NCBI GenBank assembly: GCA_958295665.1
Contig: OY282559.1
Coordinates: 265,150,057 to 265,214,056, forward strand
DNA: 64,000 nt
Source: Tipula vernalis
Taxonomy: Eukaryota; Arthropoda; Insecta; Diptera; Tipulidae
Reading direction: 5' to 3'
Shown here: one piece after another, positions 30,735 through 43,215 of the stretch
Position numbering within the stretch: the first letter of the stretch is position 1
Layout: each line of letters opens with the position of its first letter
Position numbers and translations under genes: made by a program
The notes under the pieces: model-generated
What the model saw: only the letters and a program-made list of their open reading frames with translations
Databases searched by the model: none
What the model was told of the DNA's origin: nothing

Positions 30735-33510
30735 GTAAAAAGTGAATCCAAGGAAACTTCAAAAGTCAACTTAAAGGTTAACTAATTCAAAAATTTAAAT
30801 TAAGTCAAAAACAAGTACAAATTCAAGTCAAATGTCGAGACAAAAGTTAAAGCCAAATTTAGTTCAAAAGTCAAGTCAAATGAAATCAAAAATCAAATCA
30901 AAATTCAACTTAAAAATTCAAGTTCAGGTTAAGGCAAGCGAAAAGTTAAATTAAAAATCCACTATGAAATCAAGCTAAAACTAAAGATATATTTAAATCA
31001 AAAATCTAGTTTAAAGTGACGTCAATAGAAAAATAAGCAATTAAGTACAAATTTAATTCGAAAGTCAAGTAAAAGGGAACTTTAAAATCAAGTCAAAAAT
31101 TGAAAACAAATATAAATCTGCGTCAAAATTGAAATAGAAAATCAAATCAAAGTCAACTAAAATGTCAGTTTAAAAGTAATAATAAAACCCAAGTCAGAAT
31201 CAAGTCATCAAATCAAAAGAAAGTAAACAGTCAAGTCCAAATTCAAGTAAAAAGCAAGTCAAAAATAAAGTCCAAGTAAAGGGAAAAATGACGGCAAATT
31301 TCAAATGGTGAGGTTGAAAGTGAATTCAAGTACAAATTGAAATCAAATATAAAGTAGAAAATCAAATTAAAAGACAAGTCAATGGTCAAGGACAAGGTCA
31401 GGTTATAAAACATGCCAAAAACCGAGGCCAGAAATCTAGAACAAGGTGAAGTCAAACCAAATGTACCAGACAAAAGAGGAATTAAAAGTGAAAATAAAAT
31501 TCAAAATCAAATCAAAAAGCAGTTCAAAAGTGAAGCCAAAAGCTACGTAAAATTTTAAGTGAAGTTAAATTCAAGTAAAAATTTAAGTTGAGAATTGTTA
31601 AATCGAAGCTCAACTTAAAAGTTAATTCAGAAGTCTAAAGCTAAGTCAAGAAACAAGCAATAGTCAGTAAAACCGCAACTCAGAAAAGAAGGCAAAAGTG
31701 AAGTGAAATGTCAAATTAAAAATCAAGCAAAAATACAAGTAAAAGTCAAATTAAATCCAAAAACAGAAAAAACGAACAAGTCAAATAAAAAATCAAGTGA
31801 AACGTATAGTCAAAAGCTAAGTAAAAATTTAAATCGAATGTCAAGTTAAAATAAAAAAAAAAAATCAGAGAGAAGTTAACACCCACTTAAAAATGAAATC
31901 ACAAGTTAAAAGCCAAGTTATGAAATAAACAAAAACTTAATCGAAAATAAAATCAAAAGTCAAGTAAATAGTGAAGTAAAAGCAAAGATTCGAAAGTGAA
32001 GTCAAAAGTGAAGTCAAAAATCAAGCCAAAATAAGTGTGAAAGCCTAAAAAAGTGAACAGTCAAGTCAAAGTCAAGTAAAAATTCAAGTTAAAAGTCAAA
32101 CCAAAAGTCATGTAAAGCATCGAACCAAAAGCCAAGGAAAAATTCAAGTCAACAACCAAGTCAAAAGTTAAGTGAAAAATTACAGCAAATTTAAAGTCAT
32201 AGATTATAGATCAAGTCCAAAGCGAATTCAAAAATCATTAAAAATTAAGTCAAAGTTCAACCAAACGTCAATTATGATGCATTTGATATCAAAAGTCAAA
32301 GCAAACGTCAAGTCAGTGATTTGAAGGAAATTCAAGTGAAAAGTGAATTGCAATGTTAACATGAAAGTCAAAGGAAGGATTGAAATCAAAACTACAATAG
32401 AAAATCAAATCAAAAGTCAAAGAAAAGCTCAGTTTTAAAGTCTTGCCAAAACCTAAGGGAGAAATCGAATCAAAAGTGAAGTTAAGTACCAAACCAAAAA
32501 TCAATCCAAAGATTAAGCCAAATTCAAATCAATTGTCAAAGCAAAACTAAAGACAAAAATGAAATCAAAAGCCAAATAAAAAATCAAAATAAAATTCGTT
32601 AAGTGAAAATGAGAGAAAATGAAAAGTCAAGTAAAAGTTCAACTTAAAAGGCAATTGAAATGTTGAAAACTGAGTCAAGAAGCAAATAAAACTGTAATAC
32701 AAATCAAAAGTAAAATCAATAGTCAGTAAAATTCAGTTAAACGACACTTAAGCGGCATTTGCATTTGCCCCAAATCAAAAGTCAAAGCAAAAGTAACCTT
32801 AAAATTAAAGTCAAAAAGTAAGACCAAATTCAATTAAAATAACAACTTAAAAGTCAAGGCAAAAGTTAAAAGTGAATTCAAGTAAAAATTGAAATCAAAA
32901 GTAAAATAGAACATCCATTCAATAGTCAAGGAGAAGCTCAGTTTAAAAGTCATACCAAATCTGAATTCAGAAATTTAGTAAAAATAGAAAAGTAAAGATA
33001 AAGGTGAAGTCAAAAGCCAAATAAAAAGTCAAACTAAAATTAAAGCCAAGTCAAGTTAAAATCAGATCAAAAACAAAGCCCATAGTTACCTAAGATTTTC
33101 AGTTCAAAGCCAAGTCAAAGTTCAACTTAAAAGTCATTTCAAAAGTTAAAAGTTGAGTTAAGAAATAAGTAAACATGTAAATCAAAAGTAAAAGCAAATC
33201 AAAAGGCAAATTAATAGTCAAGAAAAAGCTCAGTTTAAAAGTGAAGTCAAAAGTCATGTCATCAGTCAAGTAAAAAATCAAGGCAAAAATGAAACCAAAA
33301 GTCAAAACATAAATCAAGTCACAAGTTGAAAGCCAAGCCAGAAATAAGTAAAAAATGTAACACGAAAAATAAACCAAAAGGCAAGTCAATAGTCAAGTCT
33401 AACAATAAAGAAAAACTCATTAAGCTAAAAGTGAAGTCAAATGCCAAGTCAAAAGTCAAGTCATCAAACAAATTAAAAATCAAGTCAAATGCAAATTATT
33501 TAAAATTTAA
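30735..33510. repeat. 2.8-kb strand-asymmetric low-complexity block (AAGTCAA-like)
   Basis: Almost every 12-20 bases contain a variant of AAGTCAAA, AAAGTCAAGT or AAATCAAG, and T- or G-runs are nearly absent on the plus strand. Spacing between AAGTCAA cores is irregular but often 6 or a multiple, as in a very old, diverged microsatellite. ORFs inside (for example 31243-31473 minus, rich in F, L, D; 33326-33523 plus, rich in K, S) are composition artefacts. No coding or transposon motif was found. Confidence 0.85.
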
Positions 33511-34005
33511 TGGATGCGGTTAAAATCCTAAAAATATTTTATGTCGAAAATAGAAGTTGAGAGATGTGTAAATGACCTCAATCCAGGACTAAAAAAATTT
33601 AATCATGAAAATTTTCGCCTTCCTATTTTTGGTGGGTTTTTACGTTTTGGGGCCTGTGTTCAAAATAACGATTTTTGAAGTGATGCCTTCGGTTTGTTTG
33701 TCTAACGATCTGTTTGTCTGCCGTATTTTTTCTGTATACTCTTTGAAAACCAAACTGATTACGGCTCGGTTAGAAATTGTTTATTTAAACTTTAAAAAAT
33801 AATAGAACCCATCAAAAGTGGCATTTTAACTCATCTCTCAAATTAATGATTTAGGAACAAGAATGGAACTAGGTTGTTTCATTATTAATGACCAAATTCG
33901 ATTTTGAAGGTATTTTAGAATTAAATTATGAGATATGGCCGGTTGGAATGATACTTGAGCATTTGTAAAATAATTTTTGGAGTACAGTGATATATAGTAT
34001 TTATA
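33511..34005. other. Intergenic sequence, no recognisable feature
   Basis: A 65-codon plus ORF at 33605-33802 begins with a hydrophobic stretch (MKIFAFLFLVGFYVLG). It lacks any other sign of being a gene, and the surroundings are transposon debris, so I leave it uncalled. Confidence 0.4.
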
Positions 34006-34404
34006 TGTAGTACCCAAATAAAAGACTTAAACACTGGTTGAATCACTTTCAATATAAAAGAGTTTTATTTTTATGTATTTTCTTCCAAATACTAATCGAG
34101 AGGGTTCTATTTTTATTAATTCTAAATACATAGGTATACAAAATAATTATAGGCGTAAATCTAAAACTGCTAATTGTAACCGTTGTTATTTACAATATAG
34201 TGACCGATCCTACAATCAGCCATCCTGTTATTGAGCGCCCCGATCAAGCTGCCTTAAACATGATTAATGGTTATGCTCATCATATGATGCATAATCCGTC
34301 GTTAGATGCCTCGTTAATTTATCGCTGTTAATTTCGTCGTTATTTACATCGTTAGTTAAATCGTTGATTATTCTTGAGCTTCACCAATTAATATGCTGTC
34401 ATCA
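34006..34404 (-). repeat. Putative 3' LTR of Gypsy-3
   Basis: 399 bp with TG...CA termini in minus orientation, located where the 3' LTR should be relative to the integrase end. There is no second copy in the window to confirm the boundaries. Confidence 0.45.
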
Positions 34405-34419
34405 GCATGGCGACCAAAT

Positions 34420-35530
34420 CCCCAACGTTATATTTTGAAGCTTCTTTGCGGTTATTTCTTCTTGAATTATTTCCGCTAGGCGCATGTCTTCAGAGTTTCT
34501 CATCTTTGTACCAAACATGACTTCGAACTGGGCTGCAATTTATACTTTTTTGGAAGGTAGAATTAAGAAGTGTTACAAGGTACTGACATACTTAAACCAG
34601 TTTTCAGAACCTTCAATGGATAGTTTAGTAAGTGCCGGTATTATGTATCCTTTCAACTTGTCCATTTGCCCTTGGAACTCCAGTTGTAATCAGCGTGTGA
34701 TGAATGAATTGCTCTCTACAGAAGCCTTGAAAACTATTCGAATGCAGTTCCACGGTCGGAGATTATTATGGCAGGATTCCCGAAATTCGTCCTGTATTGT
34801 TCCATTTTCTGCAGAACTTCGGCAGTAGTCGTTGATTTAACACGAAAGAGCCAAATGTACTTCGAAAAACTATCTATAATAGAAAGAATATAGTTATATG
34901 GCTTTTTAGTGCTTACCAGTGGCCCCAAGTTGTCGATTTGTATGGTTGACAATGGTCCATCTGCAATTGGTAGTGGGTTAAGCAACCCACTTTCCTCTCA
35001 GATAAAATACACTTTATGCGGCTATTTCTGCACGAGTCGCAAGCTTTACGAATTTTGGGGAAATAGTAGTCTCGGCCAATGATTTCTTTCATTTTTCTAG
35101 CAGCAAAATGACCATCTTCATGTACTTTGCGAACTAGCTCGTTTATAATTGATTTTGGTATAAACAACAGCTTCTTCCGTCTGGTTTTCATTAAAGCAAT
35201 CTTTGTAAAGTCTGTGTTCCATTAGTTTCGTGATTAGCTGCAATCTCGCATCTTTTTTCTGTGCACATTTTACTTTTTCCAAAAACCTCGAGTCGACCGA
35301 GGGCATCAGCATGTTTCATTTGAAACATTTGTTTTGTGCTGAAATTTCTTTTTTCTCTATTGTCTATTTATGTTAAATGCGCTACAATCAGTGATAATTG
35401 TAAAACCTATTCCAAGCAGGTAAACCCGTAGTTTTTTAAGTGCATAAATAATTGAAAACACCTCCAATTCATATGAGGAATACTTATCTTGTGTAGGAGA
35501 TGTTTTTCGACTATAGGTGGTTGTTAAAGA
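34420..35530 (-). pseudogene. pol: Gypsy-3 pol: RNase H and integrase fragments
   Basis: Several minus-strand frames are broken by shifts. RNase H: ELEVFSIIYALKKLRVYLLG near 35410-35480, with ITDCSAFNI after it. Integrase zinc region: VHEDGHFAARKMKEIIGRDYYFPKIRK and CDSCRNSRIKC (34913-35191). Integrase core: IQIDNLGPLVSTKKPYNYIL and IISDRGTAFE (34734-34985). C-terminal EVMFGTKMRNSEDMRLAEII at about 34430-34520. The style recalls mdg3-like Gypsy elements, tentatively. Confidence 0.7.
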
Positions 35531-35683
35531 TCCATAACAACTGAATACTGACGACTTTTATTTAATTTGACTGAGTGAAAAGAATAACGGAAATTTCGGT
35601 TAACCGGTGTATTAAAGCAGTTATTTGTGAAAACTATTACGTGATTTCGAGAAAATTTTGTGTTGTGGTTTGATAGAATTAAA

Positions 35684-36760
35684 ATGACGACTGAGGCGAA
35701 ATTAGCGAAAGCAATTCAGGGAAGACAAATAGTTATGAACCAAATCCAGCGTGTCAAGACTTTCGTAGACGAAGGTCTAAACAAGGCTTCTCTTTCCGAA
35801 TTAGAGTTGCGGTTGGGTAGCATTGACGATTATTTTACACAATTTAATAAACTACAGATCAGCATTGAGCAGTTAGATGAAACCGAACTCGATCAAAGCA
35901 CACGGGCAAATATTGAAGAAATGTATTTTCAATTGAAACCCGCTTTAATGGTTGCAATTGATAACATCCGCTTTTGTGTTGAAGGAAAAAGTTTACAGCA
36001 GGGTACAGCAAACCATCAACCGGTTTTAATCAGACTCCCAAAAATTGAATTGAAAACATTTTCGGGTGAGATCACAAAGTTTTTTGAGAGCTTTCAATCA
36101 CTAGTTCATAAAGCTAAGCCAAATTCCATTATTTAAAAACATCACTTTATAATGAAGCTGCAAGATCAATTGAATCGTTAAAAACCACTCCTGCAAATTA
36201 CGCGGAAGCTATAAAAATTCTAACTTCTCGAAAATGCAAACAAAAAAATTATCTGCAAAGATCATCTTCGTAAGCTATTCAGCTTTAAGCCGCTTGATAA
36301 ACCGAATGGGCCTCGCCTTCGAGAATTAATTGACACTCTCAATGCATACATTCGATCTTTAACTACACTTGGTCGACCTACCAAGCAGCGGGATGATCTT
36401 TAAGTCCATTTATTTTGTTCGAAGTTAGATTTTGACACACTCGAAAAATGGAATAATGAAGCTCCAAGTGATAGACTGGAAACATTCGATGAGTTGCTTG
36501 TTTTCTTGAACCTTCGTTGTCAAACGTTGACAATTATACTCAATCGTCAGGAGAAACAACAGTTACACGTAATCAAAGGTCTCAGCTGTTACTTCCACGA
36601 ACTAGATCCACTGCAATGTTCGCTTTACCAAAATATAAATGTTTTTTCTGCAATAAAGAGGGTCACAGCATATTTCGTTGCAACATATTTTTAACGTTAT
36701 CAATAACAGACCGGCAAAAGGAAGTAGGCCGATTAGGGCTGTGCAGTAACTGTTAAAAGC
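35684..36760 (+). pseudogene. gag: BEL-3 gag
   Basis: The first 151 codons from Met at 35684 (MTTEAKLAKAIQGRQIV) are intact and lead into LPKIELKTFSGEITKFFESF, the conserved BEL gag motif, before a stop at 36134-36136. Gag sequence continues in shifted frames. At about 36620-36756 CFFCNKEGHSIFRC and GLCSNC mark the zinc-knuckle region. This would be the structural particle protein; the copy is dead. Confidence 0.8.
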
Positions 36761-36890
36761 CAAACCATCAAGTCAAGGACTGTCAGATAACCGAGAAATG
36801 TCGCAAATGCAATTTCCACTGCATGTACCACTTTAAATGAGAAATATAAGCAGATAGCTTCCTCTACATGTTTATCATCTTTGTCAGCTA

Positions 36891-37697
36891 ATGCAACTCG
36901 GTTTCGTGGTATTCTCAACTGCTGTAGTGTACGTTCTGAATGATAAAGGCACACCAATTCCATGCAGGGCATTACTCGATTCTGGTTCGCAGCGCCATTT
37001 CTTGACAGAGGTCTTTGCTACACAATTAGGGGTTAAGAAGGTCAAATTACATGCTCCCATTGGTGGTACAGGAGACGCGTCTGTTACTAGTCGTAATTCC
37101 AGCATCATAACACTTCAATCTAGAATCAATGGTTATTCTACTGACATCACGGTTCATATTCTTACAAAGATAACCGATCTACAACCATCAGTGGAGTTAA
37201 AGTGCAGCCTATCGAAAATACCACAAAATCTACAATTGGCGGACCTTCAATTTAATATTCCGCAAAAAATCGATATGCTCATTGGAGCTGAGCTGTTCCT
37301 AGAATTACTAACAGTTGGTCAGATCAGTTTAGGCGATGGTTTCCCACTTCCCCAAAACACTCTGTCAGGATGGATTAGCTCTGGAAAAATTGTAGATACA
37401 TGTGCAAACAATTTCTGCAATTTAAGTACAACCAAGGAACCAACCTTAGAGACTGTTCTACAAAAGTTTTGGCAATTAGAAACAGTGGAACCTACAGATG
37501 AGGTCTACACATTATCCGAGCAAATGTGTGAAGAGAATTTTGTTCAAACATATAAACGTGATGATCAAGGCCGATTTATTGTCAAACTGCCTTTTAAAAA
37601 ATCACCAACCTCATTGGGGAACTCACAAGTTACGGCCACAAAGCGATATTGTAGTTTGGAGAGAAAACTAGCTCGGAATGCTGATATTAGTCACTAG
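36891..37697 (+). pseudogene. BEL-3 protease domain
   Basis: A 268-codon open frame with CRALLDSGSQRHFLTEVFA (active-site DSG), then MLIGAELFLELLTVGQISLG and TLSGWISSGKI, the conserved BEL protease-RT linker motifs. It ends SLERKLARNADIS just where RT should start; about the first 70 residues of RT are absent. Confidence 0.85.
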
Positions 37698-38930
37698 TAT
37701 ATCTTCTGGTAAATCGTTGAATGACATACCGCTGGTGGGACCGATTGTGCAAAACAAGCTGTTCAGTATTCTTATAAGATTCCGGTCATATATCTATGTT
37801 TTTAGTGCGGATATATCTAAGATGTATCGTCAGATCTGGGTAGCATACGAAGACACAAAATATCAATCTATTCTATGGCAAAATAACTGAAGTGACATTA
37901 TTCAATCTTTTGGGCTTAAAACTGTTACATACGAAACGAGCTGTGCAACTTTTCTAGCCACCAGGTGCCTCAAACAACTGGCGATCGATGAAGCGTCAAA
38001 CTTTCCACTTGCCAGCAAAGCTGTTATGTCAGATACGTATGTCGATGATATATTATCTGGATCCAACTCAAAGAGGAGCTTATGAAGTTGCAACTTGAAG
38101 TTATTAAATTGTTAGGCATGGCTGGTCACTTAAAAAAATGGTGCTCGAACGAGCCTGATGTTCTCGTGAACAGCTTCTTCATCTGGTTTCGTTAAAACTT
38201 CAGATGAGGATATGTTTCATTTCCATGTCAATCTGCAAGACCGATCAAAAGATAGAATTACTAAAAGATCTGTTATTTCCGACATTGCTCGAATTTTTTA
38301 TCCTCTAGGGCTTGTATCACCAGTTATCACTGTGGGAAAAATCTTAGTGCAAAAAATTTTGAAGCTAAAACAAGATTGGGATGCCTCTTTGCCTCATGAA
38401 CTTTACACCAAATGGACGACATATCCGAAATTAAAGTTACTTCCGAAAGCTTCCGAAATTAAACTTACTTCAAGTAAAACGTCATCTGTTTGCAAAAGAC
38501 TCACCAGACGAAGTAGAATTACACGGTTTCGCCGATGCCAGCGAGTCTGCTTATGGAGCGACCCTCTACACTCGTAGTATTAACAAGAATGGTGATGTTA
38601 TTGTATCATTACTGTGTTCTAAGTCTCGCATAGCTCCTCTACGAAAGACGACCATTCCGCGCTTAGAACTTTGTGCTGCTCATCTGTTAGCCATTCTAGT
38701 TAGCCGAATCCTTCCGATCCTGAACTTCAAGGTCAGTCGCACTGTATATTGGACCGATTCTACAATCGTTTTGCACTGGATGAAGTCTTCGGTTTCTAGT
38801 TGGAAACCGTTCGTCTCAAATCGTGTGGCAGGAGTTCAGCAGCTTACAGACATCGATAACTGGAATCATGTAGAATCAAAATTGAATCCAGCAGACATTG
38901 TTTCACGTGGTCTCATGTCTAGAGAATTTC
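37698..38930 (+). pseudogene. pol: BEL-3 reverse transcriptase and RNase H remnants
   Basis: Fragments read SGKSLNDIPLVGPIVQNKL and FSADISKMYRQIWV (37700-37890), then DTYVDDILSGSNS (YVDD at about 38038-38050) after a frame change. Next come ISDIARIFYPLGLVSPVITV (38270-38330), HGFADASESAYGATLYT-type sequence near 38525-38575 in another frame, IPRLELCAAHLLAILV near 38655-38700 and YWTDSTIVLHWM near 38750-38780. At least four frame breaks occur. Confidence 0.8.
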
Positions 38931-39930
38931 TACAATCTACATTGTGGTTCAATGGACCTGCGTTTTTATCATCGCCAGATAAATATAAATCACCAGCGCA
39001 AGTCGAATCATATAATGACGTACCCGAGCGACGAAAGTACAAGGCTGCACTCACAGCAACCGATGGATCTTCAGAATTTCTGCACAGCATCAAATATTTC
39101 TACAACATCAGATCGTTGTGTAACGTCATTGCTTATGTTAACCGGTTTATTAATAATGCGAGACCCAAGAGAAATAACAACGAACGCAGGTGGTCCGGCC
39201 CCTTGTCATCCAATGAACTCAATGTCCATGCTATTGATTGCCAGGATAATACAACAGAGATCATTCGGGAATGAAATCGTTGATCAGCAGAAGGGACATC
39301 CCATTTCACGAAACAGTCGTCTTATTTCTCTTTCTCCATTCCTAGACGACAAGAATATTATTCGTGTTGGTGGTCGCCTTAATAAGTCTAATTTGTCCTA
39401 TACATCCAAACATCCTATCCTATTCCTTGCCGAACATCCATATACTTACAATCTCCTGTGTTTTTATCAATATAGATATTTGCATCTTGGCCCACAAGCA
39501 TTGTTAGCCGCCGTCCATGAGGAATATTGGCCACTTAATGGAAGACGTCTCGTTTCAAAAGCCTTTCGACACTGTTTCCGATGTTTTCGATTAAGGGTGA
39601 AATCAAGGCAACAAATGATGGGTAATCTTTCAACACTACGAACAATTATTGCCCCCCTCCCCCATTTACTTCAACTGGATTGGATTTCTGTGGACCGATT
39701 TCCATTCACTACAAACTACGAGGCAAGCGACCACCCGTTTGTATCTTTTTCAACAAAGGTGGTTCACTTGCGGAAGTTGCGTCGGACCTGACTACGGAAA
39801 CCTTTATTGGCGTTTTGAAAAGGTTTATAGCGACAAACATAGCGACAATCATCTCTGTTTGTGTTGTATTAACTGGGACTACTTGAACTTTAGCATTCAA
39901 ATTAGCCGTCATCTATGTAGATTTTAGAAT
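38771..39930 (+). pseudogene. pol: BEL-3 linker and integrase remnants
   Basis: NPADIVSRGLMSREFL (about 38885-38930) and WFNGPAFL mark the linker. The frame 38898-39791 then encodes NIIRVGGRLNKSNLSYTSKH, a zinc region with HLGPQALLAAVHEEYWPLNG and HCFRCFRL, and MMGNLSTLRT. The core starts DFCGPISIHYKL (39680) and reaches an SDN at about 39830 in a third frame before ending. The Glu of the catalytic triad is missing. Confidence 0.78.
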
Positions 39931-40336
39931 CAAAATATCCCATAGTGTCCGCTTGACCATTTGCAATACCGCTTATCTTAATGATTTTACTTCCGAGCTT
40001 TGGTGAGCTCATTAGTTTCCATTCATCTTCCCTAAATTATGTTACCTCTATTCTATTAGAGCTTGCACACAATGGTTTCCCGGGATCAACATTTCTCGGT
40101 TTTCAATTTATTTAATGTTAGTAGTCTTTTAGCTCAAATCCGTATTGGAAAGTTTAGGGATTCTCAAATTGAATTCAGGGATCTTGTTTTCTGTATCAAA
40201 AAAGTGACCGGGAAATCCCGGGAATTGCCGGTTTTCGATTTATTTATTTGAAACCTCCGTTTAAGTTAAGAAAATAATTGGGGATGGGCTTGTCTCTTCT
40301 TTCCGACTATTGTTTAGATCCGAATGCGCAGGCAAT
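39931..40336. other. Intergenic sequence, no recognisable feature
   Basis: No coding content. It includes a GGGAAATCCCGGGAATT-like palindromic patch near 40211-40226. Confidence 0.4.
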
Positions 40337-41339
40337 TTGAATATCTCGCGTAGAAGTTTATCCACATACAGCATTTTAAGTCAAATTCAGACCAATTAGG
40401 AAGGAACTTTGCTATTTCTTAACCGATTATGGTGAAATTGAGCATGCACGATGGAAATGGGATTCTAAGAAAAGTTTCAGACGAAGTCTGCAGTCGTTTT
40501 TAAACCGATTATGGTGAAATTCAGTAAGTACGACGGAAAAGGGATTCTAAAATGATTATTGCATAAAGTTCTGGAAAATGGCCAATTAGGAAGGAACTTA
40601 GCTGGTTTTTAACGGATTATGATGTAATTCGAATTTTACGATGGAAATGGGATTCTAAAATGGTATTTAGATAAACTGCTGAAATATGGTCGGTTAGGAA
40701 GGAACTTGACTGTTTAATAACCGATCATGACGAAATCCGATTTGTACCATGAAAATGGGACACTAAAATAATATTTAGGAAAAGTTATGGAATATGGCCA
40801 ATTTAGAAGAAACTCGGTTATTTCTAAACCGATTTTGATGAAATTCGTTAAATACGATTTGAAATCGGTAAAGAAATAACCGAGTTCTTTCCTAATTGTC
40901 CCAGTTCAGTCGTCCTTGCAGAATTTCATCGTATACTGTTAAGAAATAGCCAAGTCTTTCCTGATTGGCTATTTTCCAGAACTTTGCACCGAAAATACCT
41001 AAATACTTTTACCTCCTGTACTTACAGAGTTTCATCATAATGGGTAAAGAAATCACCAAATCCCTTCCTAATTCGCCATATCCCCGAACAAAACTCATCT
41101 TTGAATCCCATTTCCATAATGCAAGCCGAGTTTGATCATAATCGGTTTAAAAATGGGCAAGTTAATTCTTAAACGGCCATTTTCCAGAACTCATGTAGTA
41201 ATCCTTTTAGAATTCCACTTCCATCGTGCAAATCGAATTTCATCATAATCGATTAATAAGTAACCAAGTTTATTTCTAATCGGCCTGAATTTAACTTGAA
41301 AATGCTGTGGATGGATAAACATGTATACGAGATATTTAA
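40337..41339. mobile_element. Compact foldback element of about 108-bp repeats
   Basis: The left half (40337-40855) carries several head-to-tail copies of a unit containing TTCTGGAATATGGCC, AGGAAGGAACTTGGC, TATTTCTTAACCGATTATG and GATGGAAATGGGATTCTAAA. The right half (40860-41335) carries the same unit in reverse complement. The outer ends mirror each other (AATATCTCG... / ...CGAGATATT, with GTTTATCC / GGATAAAC further in). TTAA follows the right end (41336-41339) and TTGA stands at the left (40337-40340). A single DNA strand could form a hairpin about 500 bp long. No ORF of substance. Confidence 0.8.
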
Positions 41340-42480
41340 GCTTTCACTTAATAAGATACAATTTTTTTTTAAAAGGGAGGGAGGGAAGGGGTTGGGGGTT
41401 TGTTCCGATATTTTACCGTTTTTTAACTTGCCATTTAATTTATTTCCATAGAATTAAGTTTAAATATTTTTTTTAGTTCTTAGATTTTATAAAAAAATTG
41501 TCATTGTCATTCATGCTATTTCGTTGAACAATCGTTCGAGCTGTAACTTTTTTGTTAACTACACTACCACATCAGCTACATCGCGAAGCCAACCAAAATC
41601 GCGTTCTGATTTAATGACTTCGATTATTGATAATGATTGATAATTCGATTTTTCAATTTTTAATTGACTCCAACCGAATTTATACTAACATCATAACTAT
41701 AAAAAATCGTTAATCTGTCATTTCAAGACAGTTTAAAATAAATCAGAAATTAATTATCTATAACTTGGTCTCTTCCATTTCGCGATAAATTAATTAAATC
41801 CCAAATGGTTTTGATTTTGTAAATAATTTTGTTGTCTGTGCTGTGAATATTTTATTTTCTAATCAAATCGCTATTTATTTTCGAAAATTTTCTCCTAAAG
41901 TTTTTTTTTTGTACGTTTTGTATATTCGATAAAAGACAAACGGAGGAATTTTCATTTCCTTTCTCTGCGAGATTATTTTATTGTATCGCTGTTGCGGTGG
42001 TGGTGGTGGTGGTGGTATACTCACCATAATAAAGGAAATGCGGCAAATGGTAATTTTTTTTTATATATTGTAAGATGCTAGTGTAATAAAATATACTAAA
42101 ATTTAGCGAGAATAGGAAATTCTTTATTCACAATGGAAAAGTTATTTTTTTTAAGGATACATCAGCAGTGAGAAGAGTGGTTGAACAAAAGAATCGAATA
42201 TACACCCTTTGTAATGGAAAATATTTTATAGAAAAAACGGTTTTTGTTTGTTTGTTGTTTTATATTATTAAAAGGCATATCGCGCTGATTGAAATCCCAC
42301 TTTATTTAGAACATGATGGGAAGTATGGGCTTTATTATAGTCACCGAAATTATTCAGATCGTAAATTGTGAAGAGCCGACAACATTTTATGTTACAACCA
42401 AATCGAAAATCATCTGCTCCTTGCAAATTGTTGTTCAATTACCATCATCGTATAGGAATTGAAACATTACATAGCTGAAT
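41340..42480. other. Intergenic sequence with a (GGT)n microsatellite
   Basis: No recognised gene. A short G-rich patch occurs at 41376-41400 and a (GGT)n tract at about 41996-42015. A 67-codon ORF at 42168-42371 has no domain. Confidence 0.45.
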
Positions 42481-43215
42481 AGAAGTTTGGCAAATTCCAT
42501 AGAATAAAATTCAATAAATTCTATCGAACATCATTCTATCGGATTCGCAAATCTTTCGAACTATAGCAATTTATTGTATTTCATTCTATTTTCAAGTGAA
42601 TTTATTCTATCGGATCTAGTCTATTGGAACCATCTACATATTTTCAATTTATTGAAATGAAATTCGAAAGATAAGGTTGGTTGAAATGTGTTAGACTGAA
42701 GCAAACTTACCAAACTTTTCTTTTGAATTTCATTTCAATAGACTTAAAATAGATGGCAATAGACTAAAAAGCAACACGTCTAAATGAATTTCGAAAGTTT
42801 AAAACCCGATAGAATTGAATTCAATACGATAACTTCTATCGAAAATTTCAATGTACCAACACTAATCTATCGATTTTCATTTTTCTGATTTTCACTTTAT
42901 TGCATTTTAATCTGCCGAATTTCATTCTATCGAATTTCAATTGATTGAAATAAATTGGAATTCGATTGATTGGATCTTAATATAATGAAATACGAAATAC
43001 CGAAGTTCGGTAGACCTAAATTCAATAGACTGAAAATCGATTTAATGAAATTCGATCTATTGGAATTTGTTAGATTGGTGAATTTAATATAATCGAATTC
43101 AACAGATTGAAATTCACAAGATTAGAGAATTCGATAGAAGGGAGCTTGACGGATTAAAATTCGATAGATTGAAATATTCCACATTGCAATGTCTTCAGAA
43201 TCGGTATGCATTATG
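42481..43215. repeat. Degenerate GAATTCGATAGATTGAA-like low-complexity block
   Basis: Short motifs ATTCGATAGA, ATTGAAATTC, TTCATTCTATCG and their complements recur on both strands roughly every 15-25 bp over about 700 bp. In contrast to 30735-33510 there is no strand bias. No ORF. It is probably an old satellite or microsatellite. Confidence 0.6.

Larger units (their letters stand above)
34006..35530 (-). mobile_element. Gypsy-3, truncated Ty3/Gypsy relic
   Basis: A putative 3' LTR (34006-34404, TGTAGTACCC...GCTGTCATCA on the plus strand) is followed, reading leftward on the minus strand, by the end of a pol gene. Only RNase H and integrase remain, and the 5' part is lost where BEL-3 sequence begins near 35600. 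A possible polypurine tract (minus strand GTTGGGGATTTGG) lies at about 34411-34424. Confidence 0.65.
35640..39930 (+). mobile_element. BEL-3, decayed BEL/Pao element without visible LTRs
   Basis: Plus-strand order of gag, zinc knuckles, protease, RT, RNase H, integrase identifies BEL/Pao. Frames are broken many times, the RT N-terminus is deleted (junction about 37690), and integrase stops after the second conserved Asp (about 39930). I could not find LTRs: the left edge meets Gypsy-3 and the right edge meets unrelated DNA. Confidence 0.85.

Noticed and set aside
30735..33510. CRISPR-like repeat array
   Set aside because: No constant repeat alternating with unique spacers; the genome is clearly eukaryotic.
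31243..33523. ORFs rich in F/L/D or K/S in the AAGTCAA block
   Set aside because: Composition artefacts of low-complexity DNA: K/S on one strand and F/D/L on the other are simply AAG/TCA and their complements.
33605..33802. Possible small secreted protein starting MKIFAFLFLVGFYVLG
   Set aside because: Only a hydrophobic start; no other support and no introns or conserved residues to judge by.
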